From Bradyrhizobium acaciae (GTDB lineage: Bacteria; Pseudomonadota; Alphaproteobacteria; Rhizobiales; Xanthobacteraceae): a stretch of DNA of 64,000 nucleotides. Position numbers and translations under genes: made by a program. The stretch covers positions 1-64,000 of the forward strand of contig NZ_JACMYK010000022.1 of the NCBI RefSeq assembly GCF_020889785.1, in the 5' to 3' direction. Below the pieces are notes generated by a model, which ran no database searches, was not told where the DNA came from, and worked only from the letters and a program-made list of their open reading frames with translations. Below, in pieces: positions 1 through 7,763 of this stretch (position 1 is the first letter of the stretch; each line of letters starts with the position of its first letter).

Positions 1-395
1 GTCACCGCGGCGATCGCCGGCGCGAACACCGAGCCGCTCGCGGCGGCGAGCGCCTGGGTCGCGGCGACCAGCGCGAAGTGGTCGAGCAGCGGCAGCAGCA
101 GGCACGCGGCGGTCACGGCAATGGCCGCTGATATCATCAGGGCGCGCTTGGCGCGGCTGCGGTCGATTAGGGCCCCGGCCGGCGTCTGGGCGACTATGCC
201 GGCGATCGCCGCGATCGACATTACCGATCCGATCGAGGCCTCGTCCCACTTCCGTTCAGTCAGCAGGTAGATAGCAAGATAGGGGCCGAGCCCGTCCCGC
301 ACGTCGGCGAGGAAGAAGTTCAACGCGTCAAGCGCGCGCTCGACGGTCGTCGTCCCGGACGGCTGCAAGTGATACCTCGCGGCGAGATTGCGCAT
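1..395 (-). CDS. MFS transporter, N-terminal part (runs off the window edge)
   Basis: Translating the minus strand from the ATG at 393-395 gives an uninterrupted 131-residue frame that continues past base 1. It has the look of the first third of a major facilitator transporter. A short polar N-terminus is followed by alternating hydrophobic segments and the loop between TM2 and TM3 (AGALIDRSRAKRALM), which matches the GxLxDRxGRR signature A of the superfamily. The substrate cannot be told from this fragment. It is transcribed divergently from the TAXI receptor gene, with about 150 bp between the two starts. The call as MFS is fairly sure; the subfamily is unknown. Confidence 0.7.
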   Translation of the reverse strand, partial: MRNLAARYHLQPSGTTTVERALDALNFFLADVRDGLGPYLAIYLLTERKWDEASIGSVMSIAAIAGIVAQTPAGALIDRSRAKRALMISAAIAVTAACLLLPLLDHFALVAATQALAAASGSVFAPAIAAV

Positions 396-542
396 CTCAA
401 CCCGCTCGCACGCGCCGAGTTCCCGCGCAGGTAAACTGGTGCTGCCATCAGGGATTTTGGCCGCGCATGCGTCATTTGGATGGGTTGACCCGGCGGGGAC
501 GTGCGGCCAATTTCCGGCCCGGCTCAGGGGAGAATAATGCTC

Positions 543-1490
543 ATGAATTCCAGGTTGATGGCTGCCGCGATCGCGGCAGCCAGTGTTTTGGCCGCGCCCG
601 TCGCGCAGGCCCAGCAGTTCATTAACGTGCTCACCGGCGGCACCTCGGGCGTCTACTATCCGCTCGGCGTCGCGATCGGGAAGATCTACGGCGACAAGAT
701 CCCTGACGTGAAGACCCAGGTGCAGGCGACCAAGGCCTCGGTCGAGAATCTGGTGCTGCTGCAGCAGGGCCGCGGCGAGATCGCCTTCACGCTCGGCGAT
801 TCGCTGAAGGCCGCCTGGGAAGGCGACGCCGAGGCCGGTTTCAAGAACAAGCTCGACAAGCTGCGCACCATCGGCGCGATCTATCCGAACTACATCCAGA
901 TCGTCGCCACCGCCGAAAGCGGCATCAAGACGCTGGCCGATCTCAAGGGCAAGAGCCTGTCGGTCGGCGCGCCGAAGTCCGGCACCGAGCTCAACTCGCG
1001 CGCGATCCTCGCCGCCGCCGGCATGAGCTACAAGGATCTCGGCAAGGTCGAGTATCTGCCGTTCGCCGAATCGGTCGACCTGATGAAGAACCGCCAGCTG
1101 AGCGCCACGCTGCAATCCGCCGGCCTCGGCGTCGCCTCGCTGAAGGACCTCTCGACCTCGAGCGAGATCACCGTGGTCGCCGTGCCGAAGGAGACGGTCG
1201 ACAAGATCGGTCCGCCCTTCGTCTCCGTGATCATCCCGGCCAACACCTATACCGGCCAGGACAAGGATGTACCGACCGCTGCGGTCGTGAACTACCTCGT
1301 CACCTCGAGCGCGGTGTCGGACGATCTCGCCTACCAGATGACCAAGCTGGTCTACGAATCGCTGCCGGAGCTCGCCAATGCCCATGCCGCGGGCAAGGAG
1401 ATCAAGCTCGCGGCCGCCGCGACCGGCAGCCCGGTGCCGCTGCATCCCGGCGCGATCCGCTATTACAAGGAAAAGGGCCTGATCAAGTAG
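543..1490 (+). CDS. TAXI family TRAP transporter solute receptor
   Basis: Periplasmic substrate-binding protein of a TRAP (tripartite ATP-independent periplasmic) transporter of the TAXI subfamily. From MNSRL it is 315 residues with a clear signal peptide ending near AQAQQ. The mature protein opens with FINVLTGGTSGVYYPLG, the hallmark N-terminus of TAXI receptors, and goes on to LADLKGKSLSVGAPKSGTE. An upstream GTG at 501 and ATG at 537 are in frame. I prefer ATG 543 because AGGGGAGA at 526-533 then sits 9 bases away. It is followed after a palindromic repeat by its permease. TAXI systems typically import organic acids by ion symport; the substrate here is not known. Confidence 0.88.
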   Translation: MNSRLMAAAIAAASVLAAPVAQAQQFINVLTGGTSGVYYPLGVAIGKIYGDKIPDVKTQVQATKASVENLVLLQQGRGEIAFTLGDSLKAAWEGDAEAGFKNKLDKLRTIGAIYPNYIQIVATAESGIKTLADLKGKSLSVGAPKSGTELNSRAILAAAGMSYKDLGKVEYLPFAESVDLMKNRQLSATLQSAGLGVASLKDLSTSSEITVVAVPKETVDKIGPPFVSVIIPANTYTGQDKDVPTAAVVNYLVTSSAVSDDLAYQMTKLVYESLPELANAHAAGKEIKLAAAATGSPVPLHPGAIRYYKEKGLIK

Positions 1491-1511
1491 GAGCCGCGAA
1501 GACATATTCGC

Positions 1512-1628
1512 CGTCATGCCCGGGCAACAGCGCGAAGCGCGTCTTCGCGCAGATGTCCCGGGCATCCACGTTTTTCGGCAACGGTCGCGCAAAAGACGTG
1601 GACGGCCGGGACAAGCCCGGCCATGACG
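1512..1628. repeat. Intergenic palindromic repeat, family 1 (copy A)
   Basis: The left arm starts CGTCATGCCCGGGC and the right arm ends GCCCGGCCATGACG. Internal arms ATCCACGTTTTT and AAAAGACGTGGA also pair. The same element occurs at 21828-21917, and a fragment lies at 7717-7735. This copy lies between the TAXI receptor and its permease, so the two are probably still one transcript with a large hairpin in between. Confidence 0.75.
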
Positions 1629-1686
1629 AATTTGGCGGCAGCCCAAATGCTATAAGCGCCGCGGGCACGGCGGGGGACTTCATTCA

Positions 1687-3795
1687 ATGCAGCAGCAGGT
1701 TGCGGGCGAACAGCCCATCAAGGTTGAATTCGACAATTTCGAGCATGGCTTTCCGGAAGGTTTCGGCCCCGGCGCCTGGGGGCATCTGGCCTATGCCATC
1801 GGTCTCGCCTTCGCAGTGTTCCAGCTCTATGTCGCAGCCTTCAACTATTTGCCAAGCCAGGTGGTGCGCGGCGTCCATGTCGGCTTCCTGATCCTTCTGA
1901 CCTTCGGCCTGATCGGCAATTTCACCGCGAAAACCGATTTCGGCCGCGCGGTGAGCTGGATCGTCGGCGCGAGCGGCTTCCTCTGCGGGCTCTACCAGTG
2001 GATCTTCTATGCCGATTTGATCGCACGCGACGGCGATCCGACCAACACGGACCTCGCGGTCGGCACGCTGCTCGCGGTCCTGATCTTCGAGGGCACGCGA
2101 CGGCTGATGGGGGCGGCGCTGCCGCTGATGTGCGGCGCCTGTCTGCTGTACTGGTTCTTCGGACAATATCTGCCGTCGCCGTTCAATCATCGCGGCTACG
2201 ACTTCGACCAGATCGTCACCCATCTCTCGTTCGGCACCGAAGGCTTCTACGGCGTGCCGATCTACGTCTCGGCGACCTACATCTTCCTGTTCATCCTGTT
2301 CGGCTCGTTCCTCGAGCGCGCCGGCATGATCCAGCTTTTCACCGATGTCTCGCTCGGCCTGTTCGGGCGCACCCGCGGCGGCCCGGCCAAGGTCGCGGTG
2401 TTCGCCTCCGGCATGATGGGCACGATCTCGGGCTCCGGCGTCGCCAACGTCGTCACCGTCGGCCAGTTCACGATTCCCCTGATGATCAAGTTCGGCTACC
2501 GCCGCGCGTTCGCAGCCGGCGTCGAGGCCACCGCCTCGATGGGCGGCCAGATCATGCCGCCGGTGATGGGCGCGGTCGCCTTCATCATGGCCGAGACGCT
2601 CGGCGTGCCCTATTCGGAGATCGTCAAGGCCGCGGTGATTCCGGCGATCCTGTATTTCGCCTCGGCGTTCTGGATGGTGCATCTGGAAGCCGGCAAGCAT
2701 GGCCTCGTCGGCATGAAGCGCTCGGAGATTCCGAGCGCCTGGAAGGCGCTGGTGGCGCGCTGGTATCTGGTGTTGCCGCTCGCGGCGCTGGTCTACATGC
2801 TGTTCGAAGGCTTTACGCCGCTCTATGCCGGCAGCATGGGGCTCGCGCTGACGGTTGCGCTGATCCTCGGCGCCAGCATCACGCTCGGCTTTTCCAACAC
2901 GGTGGTGCGCACCATCTTCTGGATCGGGCTTGCGCTGGTGGTTGCCGCGGTGTCGCGCCACGGGCTCGAGATCGTTCCGGTCGCCGGCGTCGTAGCAGGA
3001 TTGATCGTGATCGCGGCGATCACGCGCGGTGGCCGCGCCACGCTCAGGGCCTGCCGTGACTCGCTCGCCGACAGCGCCAAATCGGCGCTGACCGTCGGCA
3101 TGGCCTGTGCCATCGTCGGCACCATCATCGGCATGATGACGCAGACCGGCGTCGGCACCATCTTCGGCAGCTGGATCATCGGGCTCGGCGCCAAGAGCCT
3201 GTTCCTGGCGCTGATCATGACCATGCTGCTGTCGATCCTGCTCGGCACCGGCATCCCGACCATTCCGACCTACATCATCACGGCGGCGCTCGCGGCACCG
3301 GCGCTCGCCAAGCTCGGCGTGCCGCTGATCGCAAGCCATATGTTTGCGTTCTATTACGGCATCATGGCCGATCTCTCGCCGCCGGTGGCGCTCGCCGCAC
3401 TCGCGGCGGCGCCGATCGCCAAGGAGAATCCGGACAAGATCGGCTGGGAGGCGATGCGGATCGCGCTTGCCGGCTACGTCATTCCGTTCATCTTCGTCTA
3501 TTCGCCGGCGCTGATGCTGCAGGCCGGCGATCCGATGCAGGCTCAGCTCGGCTTCTACGGCGCGGTGGCGCTGGCGACCTTCAAGGCGCTGGTGGCGATC
3601 GCCCTGTTCGGCATCGTCGCGATCGGCTTCCTGTTTACGCGGCTGACCTTCATCGAGATCGTGGTTGCCTTCGGCGCCGCGCTCTGCCTGCTCGGCGATT
3701 TCCGCTTCTCGGATACGGCCGGCTTCACGCTCGCCGCAGGCGTCGTGCTCTGGCAATGGCGGCAGCGCCCGCGCGATGCGGTGACGGCGGCTTGA
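1687..3795 (+). CDS. TRAP transporter permease, fused 4TM/12TM (DctQM-like)
   Basis: Integral inner-membrane component of the TAXI-TRAP system. At 702 residues it has the usual length of the fused small (DctQ-like) and large (DctM-like) permeases found with TAXI receptors. The first third holds four or five hydrophobic segments. The rest is the large permease with its conserved GSGVANVVTVGQFTIPLMI loop and the later MTMLLSILLGTGIPTIPTY hairpin. It should carry the ligand released by the upstream receptor, coupled to an ion gradient. Its TGA stop overlaps the TTG proposed as the start of the next gene, suggesting translational coupling. Confidence 0.9.
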   Translation: MQQQVAGEQPIKVEFDNFEHGFPEGFGPGAWGHLAYAIGLAFAVFQLYVAAFNYLPSQVVRGVHVGFLILLTFGLIGNFTAKTDFGRAVSWIVGASGFLCGLYQWIFYADLIARDGDPTNTDLAVGTLLAVLIFEGTRRLMGAALPLMCGACLLYWFFGQYLPSPFNHRGYDFDQIVTHLSFGTEGFYGVPIYVSATYIFLFILFGSFLERAGMIQLFTDVSLGLFGRTRGGPAKVAVFASGMMGTISGSGVANVVTVGQFTIPLMIKFGYRRAFAAGVEATASMGGQIMPPVMGAVAFIMAETLGVPYSEIVKAAVIPAILYFASAFWMVHLEAGKHGLVGMKRSEIPSAWKALVARWYLVLPLAALVYMLFEGFTPLYAGSMGLALTVALILGASITLGFSNTVVRTIFWIGLALVVAAVSRHGLEIVPVAGVVAGLIVIAAITRGGRATLRACRDSLADSAKSALTVGMACAIVGTIIGMMTQTGVGTIFGSWIIGLGAKSLFLALIMTMLLSILLGTGIPTIPTYIITAALAAPALAKLGVPLIASHMFAFYYGIMADLSPPVALAALAAAPIAKENPDKIGWEAMRIALAGYVIPFIFVYSPALMLQAGDPMQAQLGFYGAVALATFKALVAIALFGIVAIGFLFTRLTFIEIVVAFGAALCLLGDFRFSDTAGFTLAAGVVLWQWRQRPRDAVTAA

Positions 3796-4166
3796 GCCTC
3801 TGCCTTGCATCCGCCGGAGTCGTGAAGACGCTGTCGATTGCCGCCTTCACGCTCGCCTGGACGCATTCGATCGAGAAGAGCGCCTGGCAGGAAGACTGGC
3901 TGGTCACGCCGGCCGGGCTGACGTTGCAACAGGCGCGCATCAAAGGCACCGGCGCCGGCATGGAGCCGCCGCCGGAGGCGCGGCTCGTCGATGGCTGGTT
4001 TCAATGGTCGCTGCCGCCGGCGCCGAGGCCGGAAGTGGTGCTCGGCAATTCCGCTGCTGCCGGCGAATGGCACCTGTGCCATGCGGGACGCTGCCAGACG
4101 CTATCGGAGATTTTCGGACATCCGATCGGTGCTAATGTCACCACGATGCGTGTTTGCGGGCCATAA
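3792..4166 (+). CDS. DUF1850 domain protein of the TAXI-TRAP operon
   Basis: 124-residue protein of the DUF1850 family, which is regularly encoded beside TAXI-TRAP permeases. The core FTLAWTHSIEKSAWQEDW is characteristic, followed by GTGAGMEPPPEARL. I chose the TTG at 3792, which overlaps the permease stop (TTGA), because it puts the family motif near the N-terminus. An ATG at 3756 is in frame but would overlap the permease by 40 bases. The N-terminal hydrophobic stretch suggests a membrane anchor or signal. The function is unknown; a role in TRAP assembly or substrate handling is inferred only from constant linkage. Confidence 0.75.
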   Translation: MSLCLASAGVVKTLSIAAFTLAWTHSIEKSAWQEDWLVTPAGLTLQQARIKGTGAGMEPPPEARLVDGWFQWSLPPAPRPEVVLGNSAAAGEWHLCHAGRCQTLSEIFGHPIGANVTTMRVCGP

Positions 4167-4189
4167 CGAATAACAACGGAGAACAGGCG

Positions 4190-4996
4190 ATGGATCGGCT
4201 CAAGGGCAAGGTTGCGATGGTGGTCGGGGCGGGCTCGATCGGGCCGGGCTGGGGCAATGGTAAGGCGACCGCCGTCACCTTCGCGCGCGAGGGCGCCAGC
4301 GTGTTCTGCGTCGATCGCAATGGTGCCGCGGCGGAAGAGACCGTCGGCATCATCACCGGCGAGGGCGGCAAGGCGGCGGCGTTCACCGCCGATGTCTCGC
4401 GCGCCGGCGAGGTCGAGGCGATGGTCGCGGCCTGCCTGAAGGCCTATGGCCGCATCGACGTGCTCGACAACAATGTCGGTATCGCCGAGGTCGGCAGCGT
4501 GGTGGAAGTGGCGGAAGCCGAGTGGGACCGCGTCTTCGCGGTCAATCTCAAGAGCGCCTATCTGTCGATGAAGCACGTCATTCCCGTCATGATCAAGCAG
4601 GGCGGCGGCTCGATCATCAACATCTCCTCGATCGCCTCGATCCGCCATGTCGGCATTTCCTATGTCAGCTACAATGCGAGCAAGGCGGCGATGAACCAGA
4701 TGACGCGCTCGACCGCAGTCGAGTTCGCCTCCAAGCATGTCCGCGTCAACGCGATCCTGCCCGGGTTGATGAAGACGCCGATGGTGGCGCATTCGGCGGG
4801 GCTGGCGCAGAGCTACGCCAAGGGCGACGTCGAGGCGATGTGGCGTGCGCGCGACGCGCAGGTCCCGATGGGGCACATGGGCGACGCCTGGGACGTCGCC
4901 AACGCCGCGCTGTTCCTCGCCTCGGACGAATCGAAATATATCACCGGCATCGAGCTCGTGGTCGACGGCGGCATCACCTCCAAATCCGGTGCATGA
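4190..4996 (+). CDS. SDR family oxidoreductase
   Basis: Short-chain dehydrogenase/reductase, 268 residues, NAD(P)-dependent. The dinucleotide motif is the unusual GAGSIGPGWGNGKA rather than TGxxxGxG. It also shows NNVGI in place of NNAG, the catalytic Ser in NISSIAS and the YNASK active site (YxxxK). The C-terminal GIELVVDGGITS is typical of classical SDRs. ATG 4190 is preceded by GGAG at 4178-4181; an upstream in-frame ATG at 4154 is less likely. It sits 23 bases after the DUF1850 gene, so it probably acts on the compound imported by the TRAP system, an alcohol or keto acid. Substrate unknown. Confidence 0.85.
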   Translation: MDRLKGKVAMVVGAGSIGPGWGNGKATAVTFAREGASVFCVDRNGAAAEETVGIITGEGGKAAAFTADVSRAGEVEAMVAACLKAYGRIDVLDNNVGIAEVGSVVEVAEAEWDRVFAVNLKSAYLSMKHVIPVMIKQGGGSIINISSIASIRHVGISYVSYNASKAAMNQMTRSTAVEFASKHVRVNAILPGLMKTPMVAHSAGLAQSYAKGDVEAMWRARDAQVPMGHMGDAWDVANAALFLASDESKYITGIELVVDGGITSKSGA

Positions 4997-5020
4997 GAGG
5001 GACGTGAACCTATCCATCCC

Positions 5021-5103
5021 GTCATTGCGAGGAGCGTGAGCGACGAAGCAATCCATGTCACGGCAAGCGGCGCTATGGATTGCTTCGCATCGCTCGCAAT
5101 GAC
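5021..5103. repeat. Intergenic palindromic repeat, family 2
   Basis: Outer arms GTCATTGCGAG (5021-5031) and CTCGCAATGAC (5093-5103), with inner arms CGAAGCAATCCAT (5044-5056) and ATGGATTGCTTCG (5075-5087). It separates the plus-strand TRAP operon from the minus-strand antiporter and could act as a bidirectional 3' structure. Confidence 0.75.
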
Positions 5104-5150
5104 GGAGATAGAGTTCGCGCGTACCGCGCCCTTATCCTGATCCAGGTTGA

Positions 5151-6695
5151 CTAAGCCTCGACGCTGAGCTCGGCGCGGTCGAGCTCTTCCTCGACCAGAT
5201 GGAACGCGTCGTCGCCGATGGTCTCGGTGTGGCGCAGCTTGAGCAGAGCTTGACGCGCTGCCGCGATGGCGCGGCGGCGTAGCGGATCTGCCGGCAGCTC
5301 GCGTGAGGTCAGGCCGCCGTCCGGGTCGTTCTCGGCGCGGTCAAGTACGGCGCGATATTCGAGCCGGAGGATCTCGGCCTCCTCGGACGGGTCCGCGTCG
5401 ATCTCGTCGAGGGCTGCGCGAAATACGACGCTGCGGGCATGAGCCGCCTCGCGTCCGACCGGATCGTCGTCGTCGAAATTCAACGCCATGATCAGCGGCC
5501 GCAAGGTCAGGCCCTGGATCACCAGCGAGCCGAGCACCACGGCAAACGCGGTCAGCAGGATCAGGTCGCGGTATGGAAACCATTCAGGCAGCGCAAACGC
5601 CGCCGCCAGTGTGACGATGCCGCGCATGCCGCACCACGACACGATGAAGCCGCGCTTCGGGGTCGGCACGGCGTCCACCACGTGCGCCGGCAGCCAATGG
5701 CGCGACTTCAGCGTGCGCAGCAGTGCGCCGTAGGGCATCACCCAGAGGATGCGGGCGAGGATCACGACGACAAGGATCGCGGCGGCGAAGCTGCAATATT
5801 TCCATCGTACGTCGGTATCGAGCTCGGACCAGATCGGGCGCAGTTGCAGGCCGATCAGCATGAAGGCCAGCACGTTGAGCACGAAGACGACGGTTTCCCA
5901 CACCGCATAGGACGACACGCGCAGCCGCGCCGAGGTGCGGGCCGGCGCGGTGCGGGCGATAGTGATCGCATAGGCGATGATGGTGAGGATGCCGGACAGC
6001 CCGAGATGCTCGGCTGTGATCCACACCATGAAGGTGCCGCCGAATTGCGTGATGATCGCGCTCGGCGCCTCGGTGATGCGGCGGGTGATCATCATCCAGA
6101 CCTGCGCGAACAGATAGCCGGCGGCGAGGCTGCCCACCAGCGCCACCGCGATGGAGGGTACGAACTCGCGGATCTTCATGTGCTCGGCGGCGACCAGGCC
6201 GACCGCGACCCGATAGATCAGGAGCGAGGTGGCGTCGTTGAGCAGGCTCTCGCCCTCGAGGATCTTCTGGATTCGGTAGGGCAGGCTGACCTGGCGCAGG
6301 ATCGCGGTGGCAGCGGCTGCGTCCGGCGGCGCCACGATGGCGCCGAGCGCAATCGCAACCGGCCAGGGCATGTCCGGGCGCAGCCACCGCGCGACCACGG
6401 CGACTGCCACCGTGGTGACGCCGACCGCGACCACAACCAGCGTCGAGACCGGCAGCCAGTTGTTGCGGAGATCGCGCAGCGAGGTGTCGAAGGCGGCATC
6501 GAGCAGCACGGGTGCCACGAACAGCGCCAGCGCCAGTTTCGGTTCCAGTGCCCAGGTCGGGGCCCATGGCAAAAGGGTCAGCAGCACGCCACCGAGCGCA
6601 AGGAAGGTCGGATAGGGCACCTTGATCCGCCGCGCCAGCGCCGACAGCGCCACCGCTGCGAGCAACAGGCCGATGATCCATTCGAACGTGAGCAA
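5151..6695 (-). CDS. Na+/H+ antiporter (CPA1/NhaP family)
   Basis: Cation:proton antiporter of about 514 residues. Roughly twelve hydrophobic segments carry the CPA1 signatures APPDAAAATAILRQVSLP and EGESLLNDATSLLIYR, where the paired acidic residue ND is the ion site in NhaP proteins. MRGIVTLAAAFALP matches the conserved late-helix motif. A charged cytoplasmic tail rich in Glu/Arg ends the protein. The open frame extends to 6815, but I favour the TTG at 6695 because GGGGG lies just upstream and it begins directly with the first membrane helix (LLTFEWIIG). A longer start would overlap the divergent upstream gene. Role: pH and sodium homeostasis. Confidence 0.8.
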   Translation of the reverse strand: MLTFEWIIGLLLAAVALSALARRIKVPYPTFLALGGVLLTLLPWAPTWALEPKLALALFVAPVLLDAAFDTSLRDLRNNWLPVSTLVVVAVGVTTVAVAVVARWLRPDMPWPVAIALGAIVAPPDAAAATAILRQVSLPYRIQKILEGESLLNDATSLLIYRVAVGLVAAEHMKIREFVPSIAVALVGSLAAGYLFAQVWMMITRRITEAPSAIITQFGGTFMVWITAEHLGLSGILTIIAYAITIARTAPARTSARLRVSSYAVWETVVFVLNVLAFMLIGLQLRPIWSELDTDVRWKYCSFAAAILVVVILARILWVMPYGALLRTLKSRHWLPAHVVDAVPTPKRGFIVSWCGMRGIVTLAAAFALPEWFPYRDLILLTAFAVVLGSLVIQGLTLRPLIMALNFDDDDPVGREAAHARSVVFRAALDEIDADPSEEAEILRLEYRAVLDRAENDPDGGLTSRELPADPLRRRAIAAARQALLKLRHTETIGDDAFHLVEEELDRAELSVEA

Positions 6696-6842
6696 GGCGA
6701 ACCCCCAAAAGTGCGGCTCCAAGTGCAGCCGATCGTCGCAATTGACGTATAATCCAGCGTGTGGTTTTGCGCCAAATCGCACTGCCGGAAATCGGAGCCG
6801 GCGCTTCAGGCGCAAGTGAGGGATGTCTTGTCGGTGAGTGGA

Positions 6843-7637
6843 ATGCGACGCAACTCTGCCAATCTGACCTTCAATCCGGCCTTCAATCTGATCCCGGCAT
6901 TGCTGTGCGTTTGCCTGTCGGTCACGCTGCCATCAGGCTTTGCGCGTGCGGCGAGCAGCGAGCCCGGCAAGGACGTGCAGGCCGATGCAGGGCCCTGCAT
7001 GGCCGCGGCGGCGGCAGCCGACGACGACAAGACCATCGAGACCTGCGGTGCGCTGGTCGACAATGAGAAGGCGGCAAGGCCGGATCGCATCAAGGCCCTG
7101 ACGGCGCGGGCGGGCGCATATGATCGCAAGCAGATGATCGACCGCGCGATCGCCGACTTCGACACCGTGCTCAAGCTCGATCCGTCGCTTGCCGATGTAC
7201 ACAATGCGCGCGGCGAGATGTGGCGCCGCAAGGGCGACCGGCCCAAGGCGATCATGGATTTCGGCGCCGCCGTCAAGCTCAACCCCGATCACGCCGCCGC
7301 CAAGGCCAACTACAAATCGCTGTCGCTGGAACTGGAGCGGATCGGCGCCTTGATGGCGGTCGCCGGCAAGCCGAGCTTCGATTGCCGCAAGGCGCGCCGG
7401 CCGGTGGAGAAGGCGATCTGCGCCGATCCCGCACTTGCCGATCTCGATCGCGAGATCGGCGCATCGACCTTCCGCGCGGTGCGCGAGGCAAAGGATCCAC
7501 GTCAGGCGCGCGAGTTGCAGCGCGCGCAGGATGACTTCATCGCCCGCCGCAACGCTGAGTTTGGCAGGCCGGGCTACGACCTGCAAACGGCGATGCGCGA
7601 GCGGTTGCGGCAAATCAACGGGGTCGACGGCTACTAG
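6843..7637 (+). CDS. Exported TPR protein with LprI/DUF1311-like C-terminus
   Basis: 264 residues from ATG 6843; the frame is open further upstream. The N-terminus is a signal peptide ending near GFARAASS. Residues of about 95-165 form two TPR units (KALTARAGAYDRKQMIDRA and ADVHNARGEMWRRKGDRPKA). The last 75 residues, beginning FDCRKARRPVEKAICADP, match the LprI-like DUF1311 lysozyme-inhibitor-type domain with its conserved Cys pair. It probably works in the periplasm as an envelope protein; binding of a protein partner through the TPRs is inference. Transcribed divergently from the antiporter. Confidence 0.75.
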   Translation: MRRNSANLTFNPAFNLIPALLCVCLSVTLPSGFARAASSEPGKDVQADAGPCMAAAAAADDDKTIETCGALVDNEKAARPDRIKALTARAGAYDRKQMIDRAIADFDTVLKLDPSLADVHNARGEMWRRKGDRPKAIMDFGAAVKLNPDHAAAKANYKSLSLELERIGALMAVAGKPSFDCRKARRPVEKAICADPALADLDREIGASTFRAVREAKDPRQARELQRAQDDFIARRNAEFGRPGYDLQTAMRERLRQINGVDGY

Positions 7638-7763
7638 TGCTAACGTTGGTCATTTACGGCTTGAATTATCGGTCAGGCCCATGACAATGACGCCAAAGAG
7701 AGCCAACCATCCATATTCGTCATGCCCGGCCACGACGATGGAGAGAGGCGAGGGAGAAGCGCG

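Noticed and set aside
1684..3810. A 708-codon open frame antisense to the TRAP permease gene
   Set aside because: Its translation is Arg/Asp/His-rich and low in hydrophobics, as expected from the complement of a high-GC3 gene. The plus-strand product is a clear permease.
5439..6752. A 437-codon plus-strand frame across the antiporter gene
   Set aside because: The product is a Gln/Arg/Asp-rich mirror of the antiporter and has no ribosome site.
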